A stretch of 38,906 bases of DNA from UBA2219 sp964612075 (lineage in GTDB: Bacteria > Desulfobacterota > Deferrimicrobia > Deferrimicrobiales > Deferrimicrobiaceae). Every line of letters begins with the position of its first letter. Position 1 is the stretch's first letter. The notes under the pieces are model-generated. The model was given only the letters and a program-made list of their open reading frames with translations. It was not told the DNA's origin and searched no databases. The stretch is from contig CAZTFC010000023.1 of the NCBI GenBank assembly GCA_964612075.1, positions 1 to 38,906 on the forward strand, written 5' to 3'. The translations under genes and the position numbers were made by a program. This document shows, in pieces, positions 16,140-24,318 of this stretch.

Positions 16140-16490
16140 CTATTTCGCCGCGGGTGCGGCCGGCGCCGGCGCCGGAGCCGCGGGTGCGGCCGGAACCGGA
16201 ACCGGAACCGCGGGGGACGACGAGGCCGGGGGCGCGCCCTTCATGATGCTCTTGGACGCCCCGGTGCCGGAGAAATAGGCCAGAAACAGCGACGTGACCA
16301 TGAACAGGACCGCGGCGCCGGCCGTCAGCTTGCTCAAGAAGCTGGTGGGTCCCGTGGAGCCGAACAGGGTCTGGGAGGACCCCCCGCCGAAGACCGCCCC
16401 GATGTCGGAGCCCTTCCCGGTCTGCAGGAGGATGACGAGGATCATTGCGATCGAGACGACCACGTGAAGGATGACGATGAGCGTATGCAT
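16140..16490 (-). CDS. secG: Preprotein translocase subunit SecG
   Basis: The product is 116 aa. Two transmembrane helices (about 2-21 and 55-72) flank the conserved cytoplasmic loop LLQTGKGSDIGAVFGGGSSQ and LFGSTGPTSFL, diagnostic for SecG of the SecYEG channel. The C-terminal ~35 residues are a Pro/Ala/Val low-complexity tail longer than in many homologues. It is the last gene of the gap-tpiA-secG unit, 30 bases after tpiA, a common bacterial linkage. Confidence 0.95.
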   Translation of the reverse strand: MHTLIVILHVVVSIAMILVILLQTGKGSDIGAVFGGGSSQTLFGSTGPTSFLSKLTAGAAVLFMVTSLFLAYFSGTGASKSIMKGAPPASSSPAVPVPVPAAPAAPAPAPAAPAAK

Positions 16491-16520
16491 TGTTTCGTTC
16501 CGTTTCCTCTTGGCGAGCGT

Positions 16521-17270
16521 TTATTTGAACTTCACGATCTTGGCGAACGAGTCGGCGGCGAGGCTGGCGCCGCCCACCAGCGCGCCGTCGATGTCCTGCT
16601 TCGCCATCAGGGTGGCGATGTTTTCCGGCTTGACGGACCCCCCGTAGAGGATCCGGACGGATTCGGCCGCGTCGTTCCACATCCCTTTCAGCCGGCCCCG
16701 CAGGAACGCGTGGACGTCCTGCGCCTGCTCCGGGGTGGCCGTCCTCCCGGTCCCGATGGCCCACACCGGCTCGTACGCGACGATGACCTTCGGCGCTTCC
16801 TTCGCGGGGATCTCGTTCAGCCCCCGGAGGAGCTGCGTCTCGACGACGTCGAAGGTGCTGCCGGCCTCGCGCTGCGACAGCGACTCCCCGAGGCAGAAGA
16901 TGGGCGTGAGGTTCGCCGCCAGCGCCGCCTTGATCTTGCGGTTCACCGCGTCGTCGGTCTCCGCGTAGTACTGGCGCCGCTCGGAGTGGCCGATGATGCA
17001 GTGCGTCGCCCCGGCTTCCGTGAGCATCCGGGGGGAAACCTCGCCGGTGTACGCCCCCTCGTCGGCGAAATGGACGTTCTGCGACGATACCTTCACGCCG
17101 CTTCCCCGCACGAGCTCCGCGACGGAGGCGAGGCACGTGAACGGGGGGGCGAGGACGATCTCGACCTCCCGGGCGTCCGCCACCAGCGGCAGGAACGCCC
17201 GGACGAAGGCCGCGGCCTCCCCCGAGGTCTTGTACATCTTCCAGTTTCCCGCGATGACCGGGACGCGCAT
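16521..17270 (-). CDS. tpiA: Triose-phosphate isomerase
   Basis: The product is 249 aa, the usual length. It interconverts dihydroxyacetone phosphate and glyceraldehyde 3-phosphate in glycolysis/gluconeogenesis. Catalytic residues are visible: Lys11 (NWKM), His95 (IIGHSERR) and Glu167 in AYEPVWAIGTG, with the flexible phosphate loop following. The C-terminal GGSVKPEN and VGGASL phosphate-binding motifs are intact. It starts four bases after the gap stop codon, so it is co-transcribed and probably translationally coupled. Confidence 0.97.
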   Translation of the reverse strand: MRVPVIAGNWKMYKTSGEAAAFVRAFLPLVADAREVEIVLAPPFTCLASVAELVRGSGVKVSSQNVHFADEGAYTGEVSPRMLTEAGATHCIIGHSERRQYYAETDDAVNRKIKAALAANLTPIFCLGESLSQREAGSTFDVVETQLLRGLNEIPAKEAPKVIVAYEPVWAIGTGRTATPEQAQDVHAFLRGRLKGMWNDAAESVRILYGGSVKPENIATLMAKQDIDGALVGGASLAADSFAKIVKFK

Positions 17271-17274
17271 CGCC

Positions 17275-18276
17275 CTACCCCTTCGCGACGAGCTTGGCCA
17301 GATCGACCAGCCGGCAGGAGTAGCCCCACTCGTTGTCGTACCAGGCGAGGACCTTCGCCAGCCTGCCTTCGATGACCTTCGTGGAGAGGGCGTCGAAGGA
17401 GGAGGAGACCGGGTCGTGGTTGAAGTCGATGGAAACCAGCGGCTGGTCCACGTACTGAAGGATTCCCTTCAGCGGCCCCTCGGCGGCCTTCTTCATCGCC
17501 GCGTTGACCTCCTCGGCCGTGACGGTCTTCGACAGCTCCACCGTCAGGTCGACGACCGAGACGTTCGGGGTCGGGACGCGGATCGCCATGCCGTCGAGCT
17601 TGCCCTTGAGCTCGGGGATGACCAGGGATACGGCCTTCGCGGCCCCCGTGGTCGTCGGGATCATCGACATGCCCGCCGCCCGCGCCCTGCGCAGGTCCTT
17701 GTGCGGTAAATCGAGGATCTTCTGGTCGTTCGTGTAGGCGTGGATCGTCGTCATCAGCCCGCGCTCGATGCCGAAGTTGTCGAGGAGGACCTTCGCCACC
17801 GGGGCGAGGCAGTTCGTGGTGCAGGAGGCGTTGGAGAGGATGCGGTGCTTCGCCGGGTCGAACGTCTTCTCGTTCACGCCCATGACGATGGTGGCGTCCT
17901 CGCCCTTGGCCGGCGCGGAGACGATGACCCGCTTGGCCCCCGCCTTCAGGTGCTTCTCGCATCCCTCGCGGCTGGTGAACAGGCCGGTGGACTCGATGAC
18001 GATCTCGACGCCCAGCTTGCCCCACGGAAGCTCGGCGGGGTCCCTCATCGCCAGGACCTGGACCTCTTTCCCCGCGACCACGATGGCGTTTTCCTTAGCG
18101 GAAACGGGCTCTTCGAACCGGCCATGGACGGAGTCGTACTGCAGGAGGTGGGCCAGCGTCTTGGCGTCGGTTATGTCGTTTACGGCGACGATCTCCAGCG
18201 CGGGGTCCTTGTACGCCGCGCGGAAGAAGTTCCTCCCGATCCGGCCGAATCCGTTGATGCCGACTTTCACCGCCAT
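17275..18276 (-). CDS. gap: Glyceraldehyde-3-phosphate dehydrogenase, type I
   Basis: The product is 333 aa from ATG 18276, chosen because GGAGGTGAT sits seven bases upstream; an in-frame GTG at 18285 overlaps that RBS. The NAD-binding start is VGINGFGRIGRN. The catalytic cysteine is Cys152 (SNASCTTNC), with His179 (TTIHAYT). It catalyses phosphorylating oxidation of glyceraldehyde 3-phosphate. It heads the gap-tpiA-secG unit behind a near-consensus promoter. The pgk gene often found between gap and tpiA in related bacteria is absent here. Confidence 0.97.
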   Translation of the reverse strand: MAVKVGINGFGRIGRNFFRAAYKDPALEIVAVNDITDAKTLAHLLQYDSVHGRFEEPVSAKENAIVVAGKEVQVLAMRDPAELPWGKLGVEIVIESTGLFTSREGCEKHLKAGAKRVIVSAPAKGEDATIVMGVNEKTFDPAKHRILSNASCTTNCLAPVAKVLLDNFGIERGLMTTIHAYTNDQKILDLPHKDLRRARAAGMSMIPTTTGAAKAVSLVIPELKGKLDGMAIRVPTPNVSVVDLTVELSKTVTAEEVNAAMKKAAEGPLKGILQYVDQPLVSIDFNHDPVSSSFDALSTKVIEGRLAKVLAWYDNEWGYSCRLVDLAKLVAKG

Positions 18277-18333
18277 GGCGATCACCTCCGTTTGAAAAAG
18301 TGTTCCTGGAATGTATTCCCCCGGAAAAAATGA

Positions 18334-18361
18334 ATTATACCTTACCCATATCCCCTGTCAA
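18334..18361 (-). promoter_or_regulatory. Near-consensus sigma70 promoter of gap-tpiA-secG
   Basis: On the minus strand TTGACA (18361-18356) and TATAAT (18339-18334) are both perfect, with a 16-base spacer. The predicted leader to the gap ATG is about 50 bases. Confidence 0.8.
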
Positions 18362-18373
18362 ATCGGGGCGGTA

Positions 18374-18379
18374 TATAAT
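18374..18379 (+). promoter_or_regulatory. Candidate -10 box for the dehydrogenase gene
   Basis: A perfect TATAAT (18374-18379) lies about 35 bases before the ATG at 18414. The matching -35 region overlaps the -35 of the divergent gap promoter and is not close to consensus. Confidence 0.4.
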
Positions 18380-18413
18380 GGTTTCCCTTCCCTTCGGAAA
18401 GGAGGTGCGCGGC

Positions 18414-19379
18414 ATGGAGCGGCGATCGATCCTGGTGACGCGGAGGCTGCCGGGCGTGCCGAACGGGGCGCTGGCCGCGAGATTCCAAACAGCGGGGCCC
18501 CCGCCGGAAGAGACGATGACGCGCGAGGAGCTCCTCCGGGGGGCGCGGGGCGTTTCGGGAATCCTGTGCACGCTGTCGAACCGGATGGATGCGGAACTCA
18601 TGGAGGCCGCCGGGCCCGCCCTGCGGGTGATCTCGAACTACGGCGTCGGAGTGAACAACATCGACATCCCCGAGGCCACGAAGCGGGGAATCCGGGTGTG
18701 CAACACGCCGGACGTCCTGACCGACGCGACGGCCGACCTGGGCTTCGCGCTGATGCTCGCCGCCGCGAGGAGGTTCCGGGAGGCGGACCGCTTCCTGCGG
18801 GAAGGCCGATGGACGGGCTGGGATCCGTTCCGGTTCCTCGGCGCGCCGGTGGCCGGCAGGACGCTGGGGATCGTGGGGATGGGGAAGATCGGGTCGGCGG
18901 TGGCCCGCCGGTCGAAGGGATTCTCGATGCGGGTGCTGTACGCCGGCCGCCGCCGGCAGCCGCCGGAGGTCGAGGCGGAAACCGGCGCCTCCTTCCGGGA
19001 GCTCGACGACCTCCTCGCGGAGAGCGACTTCGTCGTGCTGACCGTGCCGCTGACCGCGGAGACGCGCGGGCTGATCTCCCGGGAGCGGCTGGCGCGGATG
19101 CGCCCGACGGCCGTGCTGGTGAACATCTCCCGGGGGGAGGTCGTGGAGGAAGCGGCGCTCGCGGAGGCGCTGGCCGAAGGGCGGATCTTCGCGGCCGGGC
19201 TCGACGTCTACGAGAGGGAGCCGCAGGTGCATCCCGCGCTGCTGGCGCAGGACTCGGCGGTGCTGATGCCGCACATCGGCAGCGCCACGGCGGAGGCGCG
19301 CGAGGCGATGGGCCGGCTGGCGGCGGAGAACCTCCTGGCGGTCCTGGAGGGGCGGGAGCCGCCCTGTCCCCTCAATTGA
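18414..19379 (+). CDS. D-2-hydroxyacid dehydrogenase, glyoxylate/hydroxypyruvate reductase-like
   Basis: The product is 321 aa; ATG 18414 follows AAAGGAGGTG. It is an NAD(P)-dependent D-isomer-specific 2-hydroxyacid dehydrogenase. The Rossmann motif is GMGKIG (155-160), and the catalytic Arg240 (NISRGE), Glu269 (YEREP) and His287 (MPHIGSAT) are present. The N-terminal segment (VISNYGVGVNNIDIPEATKR) is closest to GyaR-type glyoxylate reductases. It is predicted to reduce glyoxylate or hydroxypyruvate. Phosphoglycerate dehydrogenase is less likely because the ACT regulatory domain is missing. The stop overlaps the convergent lipoprotein gene by eight bases. Confidence 0.9.
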   Translation: MERRSILVTRRLPGVPNGALAARFQTAGPPPEETMTREELLRGARGVSGILCTLSNRMDAELMEAAGPALRVISNYGVGVNNIDIPEATKRGIRVCNTPDVLTDATADLGFALMLAAARRFREADRFLREGRWTGWDPFRFLGAPVAGRTLGIVGMGKIGSAVARRSKGFSMRVLYAGRRRQPPEVEAETGASFRELDDLLAESDFVVLTVPLTAETRGLISRERLARMRPTAVLVNISRGEVVEEAALAEALAEGRIFAAGLDVYEREPQVHPALLAQDSAVLMPHIGSATAEAREAMGRLAAENLLAVLEGREPPCPLN

Positions 19380-19944
19380 AGCGGAACCCCTTCTTCCGGA
19401 GGATCTCCACCGGGTCGACCGTCCCGCTCTTGGAGAAGGGGAGGTGGACGATGCCGACGAGGGGGGCGTCCACCGCCAGGGAGCCGCTGAACTCGTAGGG
19501 GATCGCCCGGTTCCCGATCACCTCGCGCAGCGCGGCGCTGAACGCGTTGGTGTCGAGCGACACGGGGACCTTGACGAGCGTTTCCCCGGAGGGCTCGATG
19601 CGGACCTCTTCGGGCTTCTCCCCGCCCGCCAGCCGCTGCTTCCCCACGGTCACGTTGTAGACCGCCCGGGACACGGTCAGGGCGTAGGAGTTGGGGTTGG
19701 TCACCATCAGGTTGAGCACCGCCTCCAGCGGCTCCTTCGACGGCTGGAACGGGTTGCCGCCGAGCCCGACGGAGACCACCCTCACCTTGGGGTTCTTGAA
19801 GACCTGGCGGACCAGCGGGCGGCACGAGGACGCGAAGACCAGCAGCGCCGACAGAAAGAGGAGGGCGAAGAGCCGCTTGACGATCCGTATCTCCGACGTG
19901 CGGGTGGACCCGGCGTTGCCGGAAAGCGCCCTGTTCGATCGCAT
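19372..19944 (-). CDS. LEA-like (WHy domain) lipoprotein
   Basis: The product is 190 aa from the only in-frame ATG (19944). A signal sequence (RLFALLFLSALLVFASSC, Cys41) has a lipobox-like end, preceded by an unusually long polar n-region of about 22 residues. The mature part fits the Water stress and Hypersensitive response / LEA type 2 fold: LNLMVTNPNSYALTVSRAVY and a second strand set ending VDPVEILRKKGF. Such bacterial proteins are thought to act in the periplasm or at a membrane in stress protection. Its first 68 coding bases overlap the start of the divergent FAD protein gene. Confidence 0.8.
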   Translation of the reverse strand: MRSNRALSGNAGSTRTSEIRIVKRLFALLFLSALLVFASSCRPLVRQVFKNPKVRVVSVGLGGNPFQPSKEPLEAVLNLMVTNPNSYALTVSRAVYNVTVGKQRLAGGEKPEEVRIEPSGETLVKVPVSLDTNAFSAALREVIGNRAIPYEFSGSLAVDAPLVGIVHLPFSKSGTVDPVEILRKKGFRFN

Positions 19945-21487
19945 AAGAAAGATTATAGGCGTCGAGGCCGGGGAGATGGTGCGCTTTTCGGTCGTCCGCC
20001 GCGGGATCGACGCGCGCGGGAAGGGCGGGCCGCGCAGGGTGTATACGGTGGAGCTCGCCCTGCGGTCCGCGTCGGAGGAAGACGCGGCCTGCCGCGGCGT
20101 TCCCAACGCGCGGCGCCACGAGCCGCCCCCCGACCCGTTCCCGGCGTCCCCGGTCCGCCGGCCCCCTTGCGCCCCTCCCGTCGTCGTGGGCATGGGTCCG
20201 GCGGGGCTGTTCGCCGCCCTGACGCTGGCGCGGTTCGGGATGCCCCCCGTGGTCCTGGAGCGCGGCCGGCCGGTGGAGGATCGCCGGGGCGACGTGGAGC
20301 GGTTCTGGAAGGAGGGGGCGCTCGACCCGGAGAGCAACGTCCAGTTCGGCGAGGGGGGCGCGGGGACCTTTTCCGACGGGAAGCTCACGACGCGGATCGG
20401 CGATCCGCTCGCGGAGCACGTCGTGGCCGCCTTCGGCGCCCTGGCGGGGATCCCCGACCTGGCCCGGGACGCCAAGCCCCACGTCGGGACCGACCGCCTC
20501 CTCGGGTTCTGCCGCCGGATGCGGGAGGAGCTGCGGTCGAACGGGGCGTCCCTGCGCTTCGGCGCCCGGGTCGAGGGGCTCCTGATCGACGGCGGCGCGG
20601 TGCGCGGGGTGCGGCTGGCCGGGGGGGAGGAGATCCTTTCCCCCGTCGTGGTCCTGGCGACCGGCCACTCCGCGCGGGACACCGTGCGCCGCCTGCGTGG
20701 GCAGGGCGTCCTCATGGCGCCGAAGTCCTTCGCCGTGGGCTTCCGCGTGGAGCACCCGCAGGGGTTGATCGACCGGGTCCAGTACGGGCGGGCGGCCGGG
20801 AAGGAGCTCCCTCCCGCGGATTACCGGCTCGCGGCGCGGGCCCCGGGCGGACGGGGGGTGTGGTCCTTCTGCATGTGCCCGGGCGGCTTCGTGATGAACG
20901 CGGCGTCCGGCGAAGGGCAGGCGGTGGTCAACGGCATGAGCGGCCGCGCGCGGGATTCCGGCTTCGCGAACAGCGGGATCGTGGCGGCGGTGCCCCCGGA
21001 GGAGTTCGGCTCCTTCGGGGAGGGGCAAGCCGCGGGGGGCCCCCTCGCGGGGCTGGCCTTCCAGGAGGAGATCGAGCGGCGGGCGTTCGAGCGGGGCGGG
21101 GGGAGTTTCTGCCTCCCGGCGGCGAACCTCCTTGCGTTCGCGCAGGGGAGGGACCTTCCCCCCTCCCCGGCGCGCGCGCTGGCGCCCCGGGCGACCCGGG
21201 ACACCCTCCGCGGCATCCTGCCCCCCCGGCTGGAGGAGGACCTGCGGCTCGGGCTGCTGCGGTTCGGGCAGGCCATGCGCGGCTTCCTCACGCGCGAGGC
21301 GACGCTTTACGCGGTGGAATCGCGGACCTCCTCTCCGGTGCGCATCGAGCGGGCGAATTATGAGTCGATCTCCTGCAAAGGGTTGTATCCTGTCGGGGAA
21401 GGGGCGGGCCACGCCGGGGGGATCGTCTCCTCCGCCGTGGACGGGATCCGGGCCGCCCTCCGAATCCTCGAAATCCATTCCGCATAG
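19877..21487 (+). CDS. FAD-dependent dehydrogenase of the COG2509 type, function unknown
   Basis: The TTG start at 19877 is chosen because family members begin with a short RNA-binding-like segment, seen here as TIRISDVRVDPALPES and then GIDARGKGG-RRVYTVEL; this gives 536 aa. The FAD motif is VVVGMGPAGLFAAL (about 102-115). Further family features are ERGRPVEDR, NVQFGEGGAGTFSDGKL, ESRTSSPVRI and the final YPVGEGAGHAGGIVSSAVDG. The reaction is unknown, and the family is widespread and conserved. The start region overlaps the 5' end of the divergent lipoprotein gene. The next gene follows 20 bases after the stop on the same strand. Confidence 0.85.
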   Translation: MTIRISDVRVDPALPESALFDRIRKIIGVEAGEMVRFSVVRRGIDARGKGGPRRVYTVELALRSASEEDAACRGVPNARRHEPPPDPFPASPVRRPPCAPPVVVGMGPAGLFAALTLARFGMPPVVLERGRPVEDRRGDVERFWKEGALDPESNVQFGEGGAGTFSDGKLTTRIGDPLAEHVVAAFGALAGIPDLARDAKPHVGTDRLLGFCRRMREELRSNGASLRFGARVEGLLIDGGAVRGVRLAGGEEILSPVVVLATGHSARDTVRRLRGQGVLMAPKSFAVGFRVEHPQGLIDRVQYGRAAGKELPPADYRLAARAPGGRGVWSFCMCPGGFVMNAASGEGQAVVNGMSGRARDSGFANSGIVAAVPPEEFGSFGEGQAAGGPLAGLAFQEEIERRAFERGGGSFCLPAANLLAFAQGRDLPPSPARALAPRATRDTLRGILPPRLEEDLRLGLLRFGQAMRGFLTREATLYAVESRTSSPVRIERANYESISCKGLYPVGEGAGHAGGIVSSAVDGIRAALRILEIHSA

Positions 21488-21507
21488 AAAGCCGGGGGCC
21501 GAAAGGT

Positions 21508-22485
21508 ATGCCGAAGAGCCGTTACGTCAAGGACATAAAGGAGGGGGAGCAGGTACGGGAGCTGTTCCTCGTGTCGGGGAAGGCGCTGCTGACGAGCAAC
21601 GCCGGGAAGCCGTACCTGAGCCTGCAGCTGCGCGACCGGACGGGGACCATCGAGGCGAGGGTCTGGGACCGGGCGGACGAGATCGGCAAGCGGTTCGAGC
21701 GGGACGACGTGGTCGAGGCGAGCGGCGGCGCGATCACCTACCAGGGGCGCGTCCAGCTGAAGGTGCACGACGTGCGCAAGGCGGAAGCGGCGAAGGACCT
21801 TTCGGAGTATCTCCCGGTCACGCGGAAGGGGATCGAGCCGCTCTGGGAAACGCTGAAGGGCTTCATCGCGGGGGTCAAGGATCCCGACCTGAACCGGCTG
21901 CTGTCCGCCGTCTTCCTCGGGCCGCCGGAAACCGACGTCGCGCGGCGGTTCCGCCAGGCGCCGGGCGGCAAGACGATGCACCACGACTACATCGGGGGGC
22001 TGCTCGAGCACACCGTGTCGGTCGTCGGGATCTGCCGCTTCCTCTCGTCCCATTACGAGGGGGTGAACGCCGACCTGCTGACGGCGGGCGCGCTGCTGCA
22101 CGACGTGGGCAAAGTGCACGAGCTCTCCTACGAGGGCGCCTTCGACTACACGGACGAGGGGCGGCTGCTCGGCCACCTCTACATGGGGGCGGAGTACGTC
22201 GACCGCGTCTGCGCGTCGCTTCCGGGCTTCCCCCCGGAGAAGGCGATGCTGCTCAAGCACATGATCCTGTCCCACCACGGGGAGCTCGAGTACGGGTCGC
22301 CCAAGCGCCCCAAGATCCTCGAGGCGGTCCTGCTCCATTTCATCGAGAACATGGACGCGAAGGTGACGGCTTTCAACGACGCGATCGGGGAGCTCCCGGA
22401 AGGGGCCCGGTGGACCGACTACCAGAGGATGTTCGAGCGGTACCTGTTCTCCGGGAAGTTCCCCCCCGCGAAAGGCGAGGGCTGA
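21508..22485 (+). CDS. YhaM-like 3'-5' exoribonuclease (OB fold + HD domain)
   Basis: The product is 325 aa. An N-terminal OB-fold (about 10-90, PYLSLQLRDRTGTIEARVWD) is followed by an HD phosphohydrolase domain with His168 (LLEHTV) and the HD pair His198-Asp199 (LLHDVGKV), then HMILSHHGELEYGSP. This arrangement is typical of YhaM/CBF1-family exonucleases, which use divalent metal to degrade RNA or ssDNA from the 3' end. Its stop overlaps the bioF start (TGATG), placing it at the head of the biotin cluster, although no biotin-related role is known for the family. Confidence 0.88.
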   Translation: MPKSRYVKDIKEGEQVRELFLVSGKALLTSNAGKPYLSLQLRDRTGTIEARVWDRADEIGKRFERDDVVEASGGAITYQGRVQLKVHDVRKAEAAKDLSEYLPVTRKGIEPLWETLKGFIAGVKDPDLNRLLSAVFLGPPETDVARRFRQAPGGKTMHHDYIGGLLEHTVSVVGICRFLSSHYEGVNADLLTAGALLHDVGKVHELSYEGAFDYTDEGRLLGHLYMGAEYVDRVCASLPGFPPEKAMLLKHMILSHHGELEYGSPKRPKILEAVLLHFIENMDAKVTAFNDAIGELPEGARWTDYQRMFERYLFSGKFPPAKGEG

Positions 22486-23630
22486 TGGAGGACTGGAAGG
22501 AGTTCCTGGAGGAGAGGGAGCGGCTGCAGCTGATCCGGCGGCTGTCCCCCTCCGAGGAACGACGCCCCGGGGTGGCGGTCCGGGGGGGGCGGGAGTACGT
22601 CGATTTCTCCTCGAACGACTACCTGGGGCTGTCGTCCCACCCGGCGCTGGTCGCCGCGGCGAGGGGGGCGCTCGAGCGGTTCGGGATGGGCGCGGGCGCG
22701 TCCCGGCTGATGAGCGGGAACCTCTCGATCCACCACGCGCTGGAGGAGGAGGTCGCGGCCTTCAAGTGCGCGGAGGGCGCGCTCGTCTTCAATTCCGGGT
22801 ACCAGGCGAACCTGGGGATCATCCCGGCGCTCTTCGGCCGCGGGGACCTGGTCCTGGCGGACCGCTTCTGCCACGCCAGCCAGCTCGACGGGGCGCTGCT
22901 GTCGCGCGCCACGCTGCTGCGCTTCCGCCACAACGACCCGGGCCACCTTTCGGACCTGCTCGGGAAGCACCGCGGGCGGTACCGCAGGTGCCTCGTGATG
23001 ACGGAGAGCGTCTTCAGCATGGACGGCGACCGGGCCCCCCTTTCCTCCCTGGTCGAGATCTCCCGCGGCTACCGGTGCCTCCTCATGGTCGACGAGGCGC
23101 ACGCCACGGGGGTTTTCGGGCCGCAGGGGCGGGGGCTGATCGAGGCCGAGGGGCTGGCCGGGCAGGTCGACCTGGTGATGGGGACGTTCAGCAAGGCGCT
23201 GGGCGGCTTCGGGGGCTACCTGGCCGCGTCGCGCACGGTCGTCGACTACCTGGTGAATTCCGCGCGCAGCTTCATCTACTCGACGGCGCTGCCGGCGCCG
23301 GTGATCGCGGCGAACCTCGCCGCCTTGCGCCTCTGCCTTTCGGGGGAGGCCGACGGCGCGGAGCTGCTCCGGCGCGCGTCGGCCTTCCGGGACACGCTCC
23401 GGGCGGAGGGCTGGGTCGTGGGCGGCGACAGCCAGATCGTCCCGGTGGTCGTCGGGGACAGCGGCCGGGCGGTTTCGCTGTCGGGCTACCTCGCCGACCG
23501 GGGGTTCCTCGTCCTGCCCGTGCGGCCCCCGACGGTGCCGGAAGGGTCGGCGCGCCTGCGCTTCTCGCTGACGTCGGCCCACGCGGACGACCGGCTGGAA
23601 GGCGTCCTGGAGGCGCTCGGTGCCCCATGA
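22485..23630 (+). CDS. bioF: 8-amino-7-oxononanoate synthase
   Basis: The product is 381 aa; the ATG at 22485 overlaps the preceding stop. It is a PLP-dependent alpha-oxoamine synthase joining pimeloyl-thioester and alanine, the first committed biotin-ring step. Signatures are FSSNDYLGLSSHP, the MTESVFSMDGD strand, VDEAHATGVFG and the PLP lysine Lys237 in GTFSKALGGFGG. The final segment PPTVPEGSARLRFSLTSAH is also typical. Sitting with bioC, bioD and bioA supports BioF over the related Kbl or HemA enzymes. Confidence 0.95.
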   Translation: MEDWKEFLEERERLQLIRRLSPSEERRPGVAVRGGREYVDFSSNDYLGLSSHPALVAAARGALERFGMGAGASRLMSGNLSIHHALEEEVAAFKCAEGALVFNSGYQANLGIIPALFGRGDLVLADRFCHASQLDGALLSRATLLRFRHNDPGHLSDLLGKHRGRYRRCLVMTESVFSMDGDRAPLSSLVEISRGYRCLLMVDEAHATGVFGPQGRGLIEAEGLAGQVDLVMGTFSKALGGFGGYLAASRTVVDYLVNSARSFIYSTALPAPVIAANLAALRLCLSGEADGAELLRRASAFRDTLRAEGWVVGGDSQIVPVVVGDSGRAVSLSGYLADRGFLVLPVRPPTVPEGSARLRFSLTSAHADDRLEGVLEALGAP

Positions 23631-24318
23631 GGAGTTCTCCGTCTCCGGCGGGAGCGGCCCCTCGACGGTCCTCCTCCCCGGCTGGGCGACGGACGGCCGC
23701 GTGTTCGACGGGCTCTTCCCCGGCGAAGCCGTGGTGCGGTCCCGCGGCCCGCTGCGGCCCGAGGGTTTTCACGACCGCCTGGCCGCTTTCCTGGACGGCG
23801 CGGCCGCCGGCCCCGTGACGGTCGTCGGCTGGTCGCTCGGCGGGTTCCTCGCGGCCGGGTTCGCGAGGCGGCACCCTTCGCGGGTGCGGCGCCTCGCCCT
23901 CGTCGGCGTCCGGCGCAGGTACCCCGCCGCCGACATCGAGGCGGTCCGCGCCGCGCTGCTGCGCGACCGGCGGGCGTGCCTTTCGGACTTCTACGCGAAG
24001 TGCTTCTTCCCCTCCCGCATGAGGGAATACCGGTCCTTCCGCGCGGGGCTGCAGGAGGAATATCTGCGGGAAATGGACGAGGCGGCCCTTCTGGAAGGGC
24101 TGTCCTTCCTGGCCGCGAACGATTTTCCCGCCTCCGGCCTTCCGGCGGTTCCCGTGACGATCGTCCACGGCGGCAGGGACGTGATCGCGCCGGCCCTTGA
24201 GGCGGAGGCGCTCGCCCGGGAGACCGGGCGGACGGCGTTCCTGCTCCTGCCGGAGGCGCCGCACGCGGCGTTCCTGGACGAAGGGTTCCGGGCGGCGGTG
24301 TCCGGATCCGATGGCTGA
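23620..24318 (+). CDS. Alpha/beta hydrolase, BioH-like pimeloyl-ACP methyl ester esterase
   Basis: The product is 232 aa from GTG 23620, inside the end of bioF, with GGAGG seven bases upstream. The catalytic triad is visible: Ser72 (GWSLGG), Asp187 (HGGRDVIAP) and His215 (APHAAFL). The start LLPGWATDGRVFDGLF is like BioH (LLHGWGLN...). In the BioC-BioH pathway this enzyme removes the methyl group from pimeloyl-ACP methyl ester and so ends chain elongation. Location between bioF and bioC is the main support. Similarity to BioG or BioV-type replacements cannot be excluded. Confidence 0.82.
   Translation: MPHEEFSVSGGSGPSTVLLPGWATDGRVFDGLFPGEAVVRSRGPLRPEGFHDRLAAFLDGAAAGPVTVVGWSLGGFLAAGFARRHPSRVRRLALVGVRRRYPAADIEAVRAALLRDRRACLSDFYAKCFFPSRMREYRSFRAGLQEEYLREMDEAALLEGLSFLAANDFPASGLPAVPVTIVHGGRDVIAPALEAEALARETGRTAFLLLPEAPHAAFLDEGFRAAVSGSDG

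Noticed and set aside
16140..16230. Short tandem repeats (CCGGCGCCGG and CCGGAACCGG types)
   Set aside because: They encode the Pro/Ala/Val tail of SecG and need no separate explanation as a repeat array.
22440..22500. A biotin operator or riboswitch before bioF
   Set aside because: bioF starts inside the stop of the preceding gene, and no palindrome or leader is present.
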